Below are positions 16,093-23,276 of a DNA stretch of 64,000 nucleotides, in pieces. The position numbers were made by a program, and so were the translations under genes. The first letter of the stretch is position 1; every line of letters starts with the position of its first letter. The stretch covers positions 1 through 64,000 of the forward strand of contig NZ_CP132977.1 of the NCBI RefSeq assembly GCF_030864005.1, read 5' to 3'. The notes beneath the pieces were generated by a model. That model was not told where the DNA came from and did not search any database. It worked only from the letters and a program-made list of their open reading frames with translations. This stretch comes from Achromobacter seleniivolatilans. Its GTDB lineage: Bacteria; Pseudomonadota; Gammaproteobacteria; Burkholderiales; Burkholderiaceae_B.

Positions 16093-16794
16093 ATGAAAGC
16101 CTCCACTTACGCTGCGTTCCTCGGTCTCAATGGCATTCCGGTGCGCGAATTGCGGGAACGCACCGCTGAACGGGACGCCTGCATCATCCTGACCGACGAC
16201 ATCAGCATCAGCATCAAAGGTCGAACTTTCGACATCAATCAATGGGTGGAAGCCCAGCAGCAACTCTCCCGCTATTCCTACACCGACAAATGGAAGGCAG
16301 CGTCGTTGCTCGCGACGCTCCCTGGTCTCACCGCCCACTTTGTTGTGTCGGAAGACGTGGGGGGAATCGAGTATCAACGGACTACCTTGCTATCGGTCAG
16401 TTTCGCGCGCGCCGTGGAGGACGCTCGCGCTATTTACAGGCGGTCCGGTCGGTCGACCATGGTCCAGTTGCTGCAATGCTCTTACCTCCTGCTACTCATC
16501 CGGGGGGGCGATGAAGCAAAAGAAGAATACCCGCCGCTGGTCGCCCCTGTTCCGCAAGCGAATCGGGCTGCCCGCCCCGGCAGACGCAGACAGCATGTTG
16601 CCAAGCACTTGGCCAACGGAAATCGCCTCTACCGCGGGATTGAGATCGTCCGTGATCCTTCTCGTTCGGCCGAAGCCGGCGGACAGTGGCATGCGACGAC
16701 TCGCGGCAGCCTCAGTCGCTTCGACAACGTTCAGGAAGCCAAGGACCACATCGACGAGATGTTTGGCAGCAAGCCACGCTCCCCGACCCGATAA
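16093..16794 (+). CDS. Hypothetical protein, 233 aa
   Basis: ATG 16093 is preferred over upstream starts because promoter D lies between them. Residues ~1-150 look like a folded domain (ACIILTDDISISIKGRTFDINQW). Residues ~165-190 are very basic (RAARPGRRRQHVAKHLANGNR), compatible with nucleic-acid contact. The end (GSLSRFDNVQEAKDHIDEMF) resembles short C-terminal strands of DNA-associated proteins. No family recognised. Under the same promoter class as the methyltransferases, so an early or protective role is possible. Confidence 0.6.
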   Translation: MKASTYAAFLGLNGIPVRELRERTAERDACIILTDDISISIKGRTFDINQWVEAQQQLSRYSYTDKWKAASLLATLPGLTAHFVVSEDVGGIEYQRTTLLSVSFARAVEDARAIYRRSGRSTMVQLLQCSYLLLLIRGGDEAKEEYPPLVAPVPQANRAARPGRRRQHVAKHLANGNRLYRGIEIVRDPSRSAEAGGQWHATTRGSLSRFDNVQEAKDHIDEMFGSKPRSPTR

Positions 16795-16854
16795 AGGAGG
16801 GCGGCGGCACGGGACGGATCATGAGCGGCCCAAAGCCGACGATTCGTTCTATTG

Positions 16855-16880
16855 GTATGAACTAACGGTATTATTAATTT
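16855..16880. promoter_or_regulatory. Degenerate 10-6-10 operator-like site
   Basis: Half-site GTATGAACTA (16855-16864), 6 nt, TTATTAATTT (16871-16880), about 7/10 and 6/10 matches to the perfect site at 8590. It lies 20 nt upstream of the ATG at 16901 in an unusually AT-rich patch. Weakest member of the family. Confidence 0.35.
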
Positions 16881-16900
16881 CTATAAATCGGAGGATTCAG

Positions 16901-17476
16901 ATGCGAGTGCAGTTCATCGGAGATTGGCTGCCGGGCCCGCTGCAAGGCACCCTGAACACGATCCATCCAGCCTCTGGTCGAGCATTTTCGCCCCAGCTGT
17001 ACAAATGGCTGGCAGCGAACGCCCATACGGTCCAGGGCGATGGGCCCATCACGCGCAGCGCCGGCACTCCGGAGTTGTTCCTCGTGACTCAGCGCAGCGT
17101 GCTTCACCGCGCGTATGGGCTGGCCATTGCCACCCCGGTCATGGGCTGCTTTACGGGAAAGGACGGCTGCGACTTCCGCGGCGTGCAACTTAGCGCGCTG
17201 TGCGCGCCCACCCGACCCGCTCGGACCGTGGGTTACTGGCACGGAGGCGCGTCTGGCCTGCTCAAGGATGAATCTTTCTGGGCCCGCTACGTCGCCTTCG
17301 GGCGCTGTGCGCTCGACCCGCAGCATCAGGACGAAAGCCTCGGCGACCGATTCTTCGTAGACGGCACCAAGCGCCGCTGCATTTGGTGCGGACATGAGCA
17401 ACGGCTATTCACCGGCGATGTTGATGTGGGCGCTGATCGCTTATGGCTCGGTTCGTCGACCTGGAGCGATCTGTGA
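16901..17476 (+). CDS. Hypothetical zinc-ribbon-like protein, 191 aa
   Basis: ATG 16901 with GGAGG 6 nt upstream. It contains a C-terminal CIWCGHEQRLFTG motif and further cysteines (GCFTGKDGCDF, LSALCAP, FGRCALD) that could complete one or two metal sites. No known family. Its last 34 nt overlap the start of the PD-(D/E)XK nuclease gene, so the two are probably translated together. An AT-rich operator-like patch precedes it. Confidence 0.6.
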   Translation: MRVQFIGDWLPGPLQGTLNTIHPASGRAFSPQLYKWLAANAHTVQGDGPITRSAGTPELFLVTQRSVLHRAYGLAIATPVMGCFTGKDGCDFRGVQLSALCAPTRPARTVGYWHGGASGLLKDESFWARYVAFGRCALDPQHQDESLGDRFFVDGTKRRCIWCGHEQRLFTGDVDVGADRLWLGSSTWSDL

Positions 17477-17943
17477 GGTTGACCCCCCGTGAACTGGCCG
17501 CTCTTGGCCGAGACCATCCCTTTGTTCGGCAACTGCAAGCGAAAGGCATCCTGCCCGGCCAGTCGGCGCCAGCGGCGGCCAAGGCGGGGCCGCGGCCCGG
17601 TGTGGCAAGTCAAGGCGAAGAGCAGTTCGCTTTGCAGTTGCGCGCCTTGCGCATACCTCCTCCGAAACGAGAGTTCCGGTTTCACCCCAAGAGAGCCTTT
17701 CGGTTCGACTTCGCGTGGCCTGACCTGCCCTGCGGCAGACGACTGGCAGTTGAGATCGAAGGGGGCATCCACAGTGGCGGGCGCCACGTCCGCCCCCAGG
17801 GATACAAGCGCGACCTGGAGAAGTACAACAGCGCGGTGGCGCTGGGTTGGACGCTACTGCGGTTTTCGTCGGCCATGGTGTTCAGCGGCGAAGCGGTGCA
17901 GTCGGTGCAAAATTGGCTCAACGGTACCAGCGGGCCAGGCTAG
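17443..17943 (+). CDS. PD-(D/E)XK nuclease-like protein
   Basis: 166 aa. The core FRFDFAWPDL followed by RLAVEIEGGIHSGG matches the D...(E)xE arrangement of DUF559/Vsr-like and phage PD-(D/E)XK endonucleases. QGYKRDLEKYNSAVALGWTLLRF then matches their conserved helix-strand end. The catalytic residues would be the Asp of RFDF and the Glu residues of VEIEGG. Such small nucleases can be repair, homing or restriction enzymes. The N-terminus (TPRELAALGRDHPFVRQL) looks like a small DNA-binding helix pair. The start overlaps the upstream gene by 34 nt. Confidence 0.75.
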   Translation: MARFVDLERSVRLTPRELAALGRDHPFVRQLQAKGILPGQSAPAAAKAGPRPGVASQGEEQFALQLRALRIPPPKREFRFHPKRAFRFDFAWPDLPCGRRLAVEIEGGIHSGGRHVRPQGYKRDLEKYNSAVALGWTLLRFSSAMVFSGEAVQSVQNWLNGTSGPG

Positions 17944-18018
17944 ATGCACGCCTGGCGGCGAGGCCGCTCAACCATTGGGGGTATGAGCTCACGCCCCGCT
18001 GTACGACGTGCTCTCCGC

Positions 18019-18330
18019 TTAGGCAGGCATCGGCACGGGGGCGAACCATCCATCTCCCTTCATGGCAAAGATGGCCATCGTCGTGCGGTCGAAGAGCGCG
18101 CACTGGGCATGCGGAAAATCCTCCATCGGAACTGGCTCACCCTGGGAGCCGAGCATGGGGTCCGTGGCGGAAGCGGGGCAGAGACGGTGGTCGACGACCT
18201 GGTGGCGCGCACGCCTGATGTGGTGCGCACGGTCCGAGCGCCACTGCCCGCCGGATTCCCCATGCACGCGGCCAACATCAGCCTGGATGGCCAGCAGGCG
18301 GCTGCCGACATGCTGGCGGGTTAGCGCCAT
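18019..18330 (-). CDS. Hypothetical protein, 103 aa, coupled to the DUF1643 gene
   Basis: ATG 18330 overlaps the upstream DUF1643 gene by 10 nt, which supports this frame over the competing frames on either strand. It starts with a helical part (RQHVGSRLLAIQADVGRVH) and ends with an apparently folded stretch (FPHAQCALFDRTTMAIFAMKGDGWF). Function unknown. It probably works with, or is at least co-expressed with, the DUF1643 protein. Confidence 0.5.
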   Translation of the reverse strand: MALTRQHVGSRLLAIQADVGRVHGESGGQWRSDRAHHIRRARHQVVDHRLCPASATDPMLGSQGEPVPMEDFPHAQCALFDRTTMAIFAMKGDGWFAPVPMPA

Positions 18331-18806
18331 AGAACCAGTGGGGTGTCGTAGCCCAGCATCACGGGATGGCGAGGATCACCTGACTGGGTCAGGCCCAGGT
18401 GCTTGATCGGCTTGCCGCTGGCCCGCAGCAAGGCAAGCATTTCCTCGAGTTGCGGCCACAGTGCGCGTGGCATCTTGCCGCGGCTGCCCCAGCATGGCAC
18501 CAGGATATCAGCCTCCGCCACGATTTTCTGAAGGTGGCGCATATGGTCTGGCCCACACACCGCAGACGCGCGCGACAGCTCACTGACGTCGGCGGCTCGC
18601 AGCGAAAACACATTGCCCACGATGAAGCGCCGGCCGCCGTTGCGCTGGGTGAACCCCCGCATTTTTTTCACGGTTTGATCGTCGAGCTTCTCATCGGCCG
18701 TACTTGGATTCACCCCGAAGAAGCCAAACACGTCACCAGAGGTTTGCACTTCTCGGTCCAGCCGATAGCGGTACTTCTCGCAGGGACTCAAAACTGCACT
18801 GCTCAC
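18321..18806 (-). CDS. DUF1643 domain protein
   Basis: 161 aa. The start region (CEKYRYRLDRE), the conserved FFGVNPSTADEKLDDQTVKKM and the later VGNVFSLRA and LVPCWGS are characteristic of DUF1643. This family is common on mobile elements and phages and has no established biochemical role. It is full length for the family. The gene is followed by the coupled 103-aa gene and is oriented against the plus-strand methyltransferase block. Confidence 0.85.
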   Translation of the reverse strand: MSSAVLSPCEKYRYRLDREVQTSGDVFGFFGVNPSTADEKLDDQTVKKMRGFTQRNGGRRFIVGNVFSLRAADVSELSRASAVCGPDHMRHLQKIVAEADILVPCWGSRGKMPRALWPQLEEMLALLRASGKPIKHLGLTQSGDPRHPVMLGYDTPLVLWR

Positions 18807-18968
18807 GCCAGTCTCCTAGTCAATGTTGGCCGGCCACGGTCGGCCCGGCGCGGGAATTATCCACGTAATCAAGGCGGCTGGGGCCGCCCAGCCAGGTAGG
18901 CGTTGACTAAGGACGGCCGGACTCCAGGGGCGGAAACCCGCAGCACACCTGCGCCTTTGCTGGCCACG

Positions 18969-19736
18969 TCAATAACGGGGGCGCGGTAACCGAAGTTTGG
19001 CCACCACACCGACGCCGGGAAAAGGATCGACACCTGCAGCTTCCCTCAATTCGACAAGGCTCAGCTCGCGGTGGGCCTGGCGCGGCGCATTGGCCACCAG
19101 GTAGGCCGCTCCAGAGCCGGCCGACGGGTCGTAGACCGCCTTGTACAGATATGCCGGCACGCGCACGCGCCCCCGGCCCACAGTAGGCGAGTTATGCGGC
19201 TCCCAGATGACGCCGGTCACAACGTAAATTGGTCGGTGCTTCGCCATCGCGCGGACCGCCTTCTCAATCGCAGCCCACAAATTCCGGTTCAAGTGCGGAT
19301 CCTGCGGGACGATGTTGCTCAAGAGAAAGCTCTCGCTATCAGCCTCGGGTGAGTCCATGTCGGCGGAGGGGGCCAGGTGACCTCTGTCGAAGCCAGATCC
19401 GCGGAAGTCCTCCAGCGTTGCTCGTGCACGCCGGGCGACGCGTTCATCGGGTCTGAAGTCATTGGCGCGGTTCTGGCGTTTGTAGGCGCGGAGCACGCGG
19501 TCCGGCGATAGAAGCTCGGCGGCGAAGATCGGCGATTTCGCTTCGGAGGAGTAGACCAAGCCGTATCCTTGGGAGCACAGCTCCATTGCGCCAACAGACA
19601 CCGACGCATCCATGATCGCTGGGGGGCGTGCGTTGGCATAGTGGGAGGGACAGCGGCTTTCGCCTGCGGAGGCGCTGGCGGCGATCCAGGTGGAGCAGAT
19701 GAGGGCAGCCAGGTGGCCAGGGCCGAAGATGGTCAT
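18969..19736 (-). CDS. Secreted DNA/RNA non-specific endonuclease (DRGH family)
   Basis: 255 aa with an N-terminal hydrophobic signal (HLAALICSTWIAASASAG) and the DRGHLAPSAD catalytic motif (D117-H120) of the NucA/Serratia nuclease family. The magnesium-binding Asn lies in DPHLNRNLW (~150). These enzymes degrade DNA and RNA in the periplasm or outside the cell. Some conjugative plasmids encode one (for example Nuc of pKM101). The first TM/signal region and mature domain are of typical size. A perfect 10-6-10 inverted repeat lies 19 nt upstream of the start, linking it to the transfer-gene operator family. Confidence 0.9.
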   Translation of the reverse strand: MTIFGPGHLAALICSTWIAASASAGESRCPSHYANARPPAIMDASVSVGAMELCSQGYGLVYSSEAKSPIFAAELLSPDRVLRAYKRQNRANDFRPDERVARRARATLEDFRGSGFDRGHLAPSADMDSPEADSESFLLSNIVPQDPHLNRNLWAAIEKAVRAMAKHRPIYVVTGVIWEPHNSPTVGRGRVRVPAYLYKAVYDPSAGSGAAYLVANAPRQAHRELSLVELREAAGVDPFPGVGVVAKLRLPRPRY

Positions 19737-19754
19737 AGTGGCGCAGTCCTTTCA

Positions 19755-19780
19755 GTATGAAATAGAGGTCTATTTCATAC
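19755..19780. promoter_or_regulatory. Perfect 10-6-10 operator upstream of the secreted nuclease
   Basis: GTATGAAATA (19755-19764) and TATTTCATAC (19771-19780) form a perfect 10-bp inverted repeat with a 6-nt spacer. It shares GTATGAA and TTCATAC with the site at 8590. It ends 19 nt before the nuclease ATG at 19736, overlapping the expected promoter. Confidence 0.7.
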
Positions 19781-19825
19781 TAACAAACACAAAGCTTGCC
19801 CCAAAGCTCCGCGGGCACCGCCCCG

Positions 19826-20548
19826 TCAAGCTGAGTCATCGTCGGTGAAGAATCCATTGTCTTGTGGGGGCGTACCATCCGGCGGAGAGCCCGACCGATC
19901 AAACGCCTCCTGATCCAAGCCCCCGACCTGACCAGCCGGCTCGTGGCGGATCACGCCCTCCTCTACGTTCTCTGGGATGTAAAGGTCGTCAGGATCAGGA
20001 ATCCACATGTCGCCTGTTCCATGCGCCCGGAGATCCTGCAGGGCAGCCATGGGCGTTAGTGAGTCCAAAGCGAATGGTGACTCGCCGTAGCGCAGGATTG
20101 CGCCGGCATCTTGCTGCTCGCGGTACCAACTGCGCGGCCGTGGACACAGGTGAACTCCATTGATGGCCATCATGCTGCGACGGGGTGTCACGGCCACATC
20201 CACAATCTGCGGAATCTGGGTAACCCAGCCATATGCGTGGAGCACGTGCGCCCCCAAGACAACGGCGTCTGGATACACTCTGCCCACGGCTTCAAGCAGG
20301 TTGTCCTGCGGTGAATTCGGGAAGCGCAGCAGGTTGAAGTACATCGCAGCGCGCGGGCCGACGAACTGAATCAGCCCACTACGGGCCATGCGCTTCACCC
20401 AGACCTTGGCGACTTCGACGGGCATCTCGTGCAGACGGCAGAGCTCAGAAAGAGAGAAGACGGCCGGCAACTCTCGCAGACGCGCTACCGACGAGACCCG
20501 GCGACCGGGCCCAGTGCCGGCGTCATCGGGGATCGTGTGGATGCCCAT
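19826..20548 (-). CDS. AbiEi-like antitoxin / winged-helix protein
   Basis: 240 aa directly downstream (3-nt gap) of an AbiEii-type toxin gene. Residues ~20-75 form a winged-helix-like N-terminus (VFSLSELCRLHEMPVEVAKVWVKRMARSGLIQF), followed by a region typical of AbiEi-like proteins (NLLEAVGRVYPDAVVLGAHVLHAYGW). The C-terminal ~40 residues are acidic and probably disordered. AbiEi proteins repress their own promoter by binding inverted repeats and oppose the nucleotidyltransferase toxin. Here the order is toxin first, antitoxin second, the reverse of the usual abiEi-abiEii arrangement. Confidence 0.65.
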   Translation of the reverse strand: MGIHTIPDDAGTGPGRRVSSVARLRELPAVFSLSELCRLHEMPVEVAKVWVKRMARSGLIQFVGPRAAMYFNLLRFPNSPQDNLLEAVGRVYPDAVVLGAHVLHAYGWVTQIPQIVDVAVTPRRSMMAINGVHLCPRPRSWYREQQDAGAILRYGESPFALDSLTPMAALQDLRAHGTGDMWIPDPDDLYIPENVEEGVIRHEPAGQVGGLDQEAFDRSGSPPDGTPPQDNGFFTDDDSA

Positions 20549-20551
20549 GTC

Positions 20552-21595
20552 TCACCCGCGCGGCACATCGCGGGGGGGCGCCGGTCGAGTCCCCTCGCCA
20601 TCATTCTGGCGCTCGCGAACGAGATCCTCCAGACCCGCGGCACATTCCAGCGCCATCCTGCCGGCATCGTGAATCATCGTGGAGACCTGGCCTTGCCAAT
20701 AGGAGTCCCACAGATGCACGCCGCCCATCGAATCGACCAGAAACGTCTTGAGCTCGGTTTGTGCCTTCGTGAGGTATTCCGGCGTGCCAATACTGTCCAC
20801 CCACGCTCGCAGATGATTGGCCGTCGAAAGTGCGAGCGCCTGGTCGGAAGTAAATTCCAGTTTGGGTGCCTGCGCTTGTTCGGGGTCCATCTCCGCGTCG
20901 TACGCACTGGCATGGAAGAGGACGTCTCGGGCCATTTCCTGAGGAGTTGGCCGCACGAAGCTCCTTTCCTGTTGAATCCAGTACATATCAAAGATGTCGC
21001 GCGCCTTGAAATATCGCCGGTTCGCGACGGCTACGAGCTTGTCGCACATCACGGCATTCAATGTCGCCATGGGCAGCATCGAACTCACACGCACGAAGTA
21101 CCCCGCCTGAGCCAGCTCCTGAGGTGGCTCAGGCAGCCGCGGCGCGGACGGATAGCGCTCGAGGTAGCTATCTTCGACGCCCCAGAACTCTGCCTTGACC
21201 ATGGCCTTGCCTAAAAGCCCTGGTTTGGTCATAGACACCGCGTAGCGCGCCATCCGCCCGGTTGTCTTGCCACTGACTTCCAGTTGCAGCGCGGCATCAA
21301 TACGCGCCAGGTGAGCACGCGCAAAGGCCACGGCGCTGTGAATATGCCTCTCGGCTTCCTGCAGGTGATCTTTCTTCACCAAAAAGTCCAAATCCTCCGA
21401 CCAGCGTGGGCTTCCCCACCCCAATTTCAGACTCGTTCCCCCGTGAAACACAGCTTCTTCGCGAGTCCAGCGGGACCGCTCTACAAAGCCTGCAATCAGC
21501 AGCGTTTGCAGCAGAACTGACCACTGGTGTTTCGTGGTGCTGGGAAGCGGCTGGCGTTTGAGCGGAGATCCGCCACCGAATGCTTTAGGGCTCAT
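20552..21595 (-). CDS. AbiEii/AbiGii-type nucleotidyltransferase toxin
   Basis: 347 aa. The signature FHGGTSLKLGWGSPRWSEDL followed by DF (residues ~50-72) is the catalytic GG-S and D-x-D motif of the DNA polymerase beta-like AbiEii fold, and DKLVAVANRRYFKARDIFDMYW is its conserved C-terminal motif. AbiE systems act as type IV toxin-antitoxin and phage-abortive modules and help keep mobile elements in the population. It is the first gene of a two-gene operon whose promoter region carries the TAAGGGA/TCCCTTA inverted repeat. Confidence 0.9.
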   Translation of the reverse strand: MSPKAFGGGSPLKRQPLPSTTKHQWSVLLQTLLIAGFVERSRWTREEAVFHGGTSLKLGWGSPRWSEDLDFLVKKDHLQEAERHIHSAVAFARAHLARIDAALQLEVSGKTTGRMARYAVSMTKPGLLGKAMVKAEFWGVEDSYLERYPSAPRLPEPPQELAQAGYFVRVSSMLPMATLNAVMCDKLVAVANRRYFKARDIFDMYWIQQERSFVRPTPQEMARDVLFHASAYDAEMDPEQAQAPKLEFTSDQALALSTANHLRAWVDSIGTPEYLTKAQTELKTFLVDSMGGVHLWDSYWQGQVSTMIHDAGRMALECAAGLEDLVRERQNDGEGTRPAPPRDVPRG

Positions 21596-21604
21596 GATGC
21601 AATT

Positions 21605-21628
21605 TAAGGGATCTTTTATGTTCCCTTA
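21605..21628. promoter_or_regulatory. Inverted repeat in the AbiE promoter
   Basis: TAAGGGA (21605-21611) and TCCCTTA (21622-21628), 10-nt spacer, ending 10 nt before the toxin ATG at 21595. It is unrelated to the GTATGAATCA family. Autoregulation by the AbiEi-like protein is inferred from characterised AbiE systems. Confidence 0.6.
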
Positions 21629-21696
21629 TATTACCTCACCCCAAGACAAATCGAAAGCAGTTGGAGTGAGAGCGAGAAATACAGTCGGTCGCTCCC

Positions 21697-21708
21697 TGAA
21701 CTAGTTCA
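21697..21708. promoter_or_regulatory. 12-bp palindrome upstream of mipA
   Basis: TGAACTAGTTCA is a perfect palindrome 102 nt before the mipA ATG, followed at once by an A6/T6 hairpin. It may be an operator for the mipA two-component operon or for the divergent AbiE side. Function is inferred from position only. Confidence 0.35.
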
Positions 21709-21809
21709 ACTGCAAAAAAGGCATTTTTTACTCAGCCTCGCGCCAGTAAGTGTGCGGTAAGACAGCCAGGGCGACCATGCGGACCTGTCTCCCCTTGAGT
21801 AGAAACCCC

Positions 21810-22580
21810 ATGCGTATCCGTCCGCTCGTACAAACGTCCTTTTTTGCTGCGCTCGCCTTCACCTTCGTACCTCAGGTTGCCTTCGCGGATGAAACCGCAC
21901 AAGCCTCGTCTGGCCAATGGGGCCTGGGTTTAGGCGGAGGAGCCGGTCGCCCGGCATACAAGGGGGCCGACACCAAAGGTTTTGGCCTTCCGATCATCTC
22001 CTACGACAGCCAACGTTTTCGTTTTGCCGGGACCACTGCGGACTGGAAGTTCGCAAACACTAATCAGCTGAGCTTCTCGCTTAGAACCCGCTACGCCCTG
22101 GGCGATGGCTACGATGAAGACGATGCGGACATCCTGGATGGGATGAAAAAGCGCAAAGCCGGCATCTGGGTCGGAGGGGCCGTAAACTGGAAAACGTCGC
22201 TGGCCACCATCTCCCTCGAAGTGCTCAAGGACGTCTCGGCCAGCAAGGGACTACAGGCGAACCTGGGCATCGAACGCAACTTCACCGCTGGCAATTTCGT
22301 GTTCACCCCGCGCGCCGCCGTCCTCTGGGGCAACAGCAAGTACCAGGACTATTACTTTGGCGTGACTTCCGGCGAGGCCACCCCGCAGCGCGCGCAATAC
22401 AATGCGGATGCCACCACAAACTTCCAACTGGGCCTGAGAACCACCTACCTGTTCAACAAGAACCACTCCATGTTTGTCGATGTGGGTGCCACCTTCCTCG
22501 GCAAGGACATCAAGGACAGCCCTCTAGTCGAGCGTAGCGTCGTCCCGGGCGTGGTTGCCGGTTACATGTATCGTTTTTGA
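21810..22580 (+). CDS. mipA: MipA/OmpV family outer membrane protein
   Basis: 256 aa from the ATG at 21810. A signal peptide (TSFFAALAFTFVPQVAFA) is followed by the family start (WGLGLGGGAGRPAYKGADTK) and strands with alternating aromatic residues, ending in GVVAGYMYRF with the terminal Phe of outer membrane beta-barrels. MipA scaffolds peptidoglycan enzymes in E. coli, and OmpV relatives are porin-like. It is the first of three genes and is followed 12 nt later by an OmpR-type regulator and its kinase, an arrangement in which the system usually controls the porin. Confidence 0.9.
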   Translation: MRIRPLVQTSFFAALAFTFVPQVAFADETAQASSGQWGLGLGGGAGRPAYKGADTKGFGLPIISYDSQRFRFAGTTADWKFANTNQLSFSLRTRYALGDGYDEDDADILDGMKKRKAGIWVGGAVNWKTSLATISLEVLKDVSASKGLQANLGIERNFTAGNFVFTPRAAVLWGNSKYQDYYFGVTSGEATPQRAQYNADATTNFQLGLRTTYLFNKNHSMFVDVGATFLGKDIKDSPLVERSVVPGVVAGYMYRF

Positions 22581-22592
22581 TTGCCTCGCCGC

Positions 22593-23276
22593 ATGAATCG
22601 AATCGCCCTTGTTGAAGATCACGAGCGCCTGGGTCAGTTGGTCGTCAGAGCCCTGGCGGCGGCCGGCATCCAGACTGATCTGTTTGCGAGGGCGGATCAG
22701 GCCGCCTACGCGGTGGCCCACGCCGAATACGCCTTGATGATTGTTGATCGCGGCTTGCCGGACGGAGACGGGCTCGATCTTGTCAAGAAGCTGCGCAGCA
22801 CCGGCAACCGCCTCCCCTGCCTTGTACTCACCGCGCGCGACGCGCTGCACGATCGCGTTTCGGGCCTGGAGGCCGGGGCGGATGACTATCTGCCCAAGCC
22901 CTTCGCCATGCAGGAGCTCGTCGCCCGCGTACGCGCGCTGATGCGCCGGCCCATTCAAATGCAGAGCCTGACCGCCACTTTTGTCGATGTTGAAATCCGC
23001 CCCGAGTCTCGCAGCATGATTTGCAAGACCGAGTCGGTCACCCTTCCGGCGACTGAGCTGCAGATCATGCTGACGCTGGTGCGTGCGGGAGGCCAGACCG
23101 TGCGACGCACGACGCTAGAGAAGGCAGCATGGAGTTTTCATGACGTCACCCCAAACGCGCTCGATGTGGCGATCCACCGAATTCGCAAGAAACTCGATGC
23201 CATCGACAGCAAACTACAGATCGTCAACATTCGTGGGCAAGGGTATGCGCTTCAAGAATCCCAAAGTGCGTCGTAA
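22593..23276 (+). CDS. OmpR-family response regulator
   Basis: 227 aa from the ATG at 22593 (a TTG at 22581 is the alternative). The receiver domain has phospho-acceptor D52 (LMIVDRGLPDG), the switch residue T80 and the conserved K102 (YLPKPFAM). The C-terminal winged helix (residues ~125-227) ends with DVAIHRIRKKLDAI and IVNIRGQGYAL. It should bind DNA when phosphorylated by the adjacent kinase and probably regulates mipA. It overlaps the kinase gene by 32 nt. Confidence 0.93.
   Translation: MNRIALVEDHERLGQLVVRALAAAGIQTDLFARADQAAYAVAHAEYALMIVDRGLPDGDGLDLVKKLRSTGNRLPCLVLTARDALHDRVSGLEAGADDYLPKPFAMQELVARVRALMRRPIQMQSLTATFVDVEIRPESRSMICKTESVTLPATELQIMLTLVRAGGQTVRRTTLEKAAWSFHDVTPNALDVAIHRIRKKLDAIDSKLQIVNIRGQGYALQESQSAS

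Noticed and set aside
17944..18324. Alternative plus-strand frame over the 103-aa minus gene
   Set aside because: No ribosome site, and the 10-nt coupling with the DUF1643 gene favours the minus frame.
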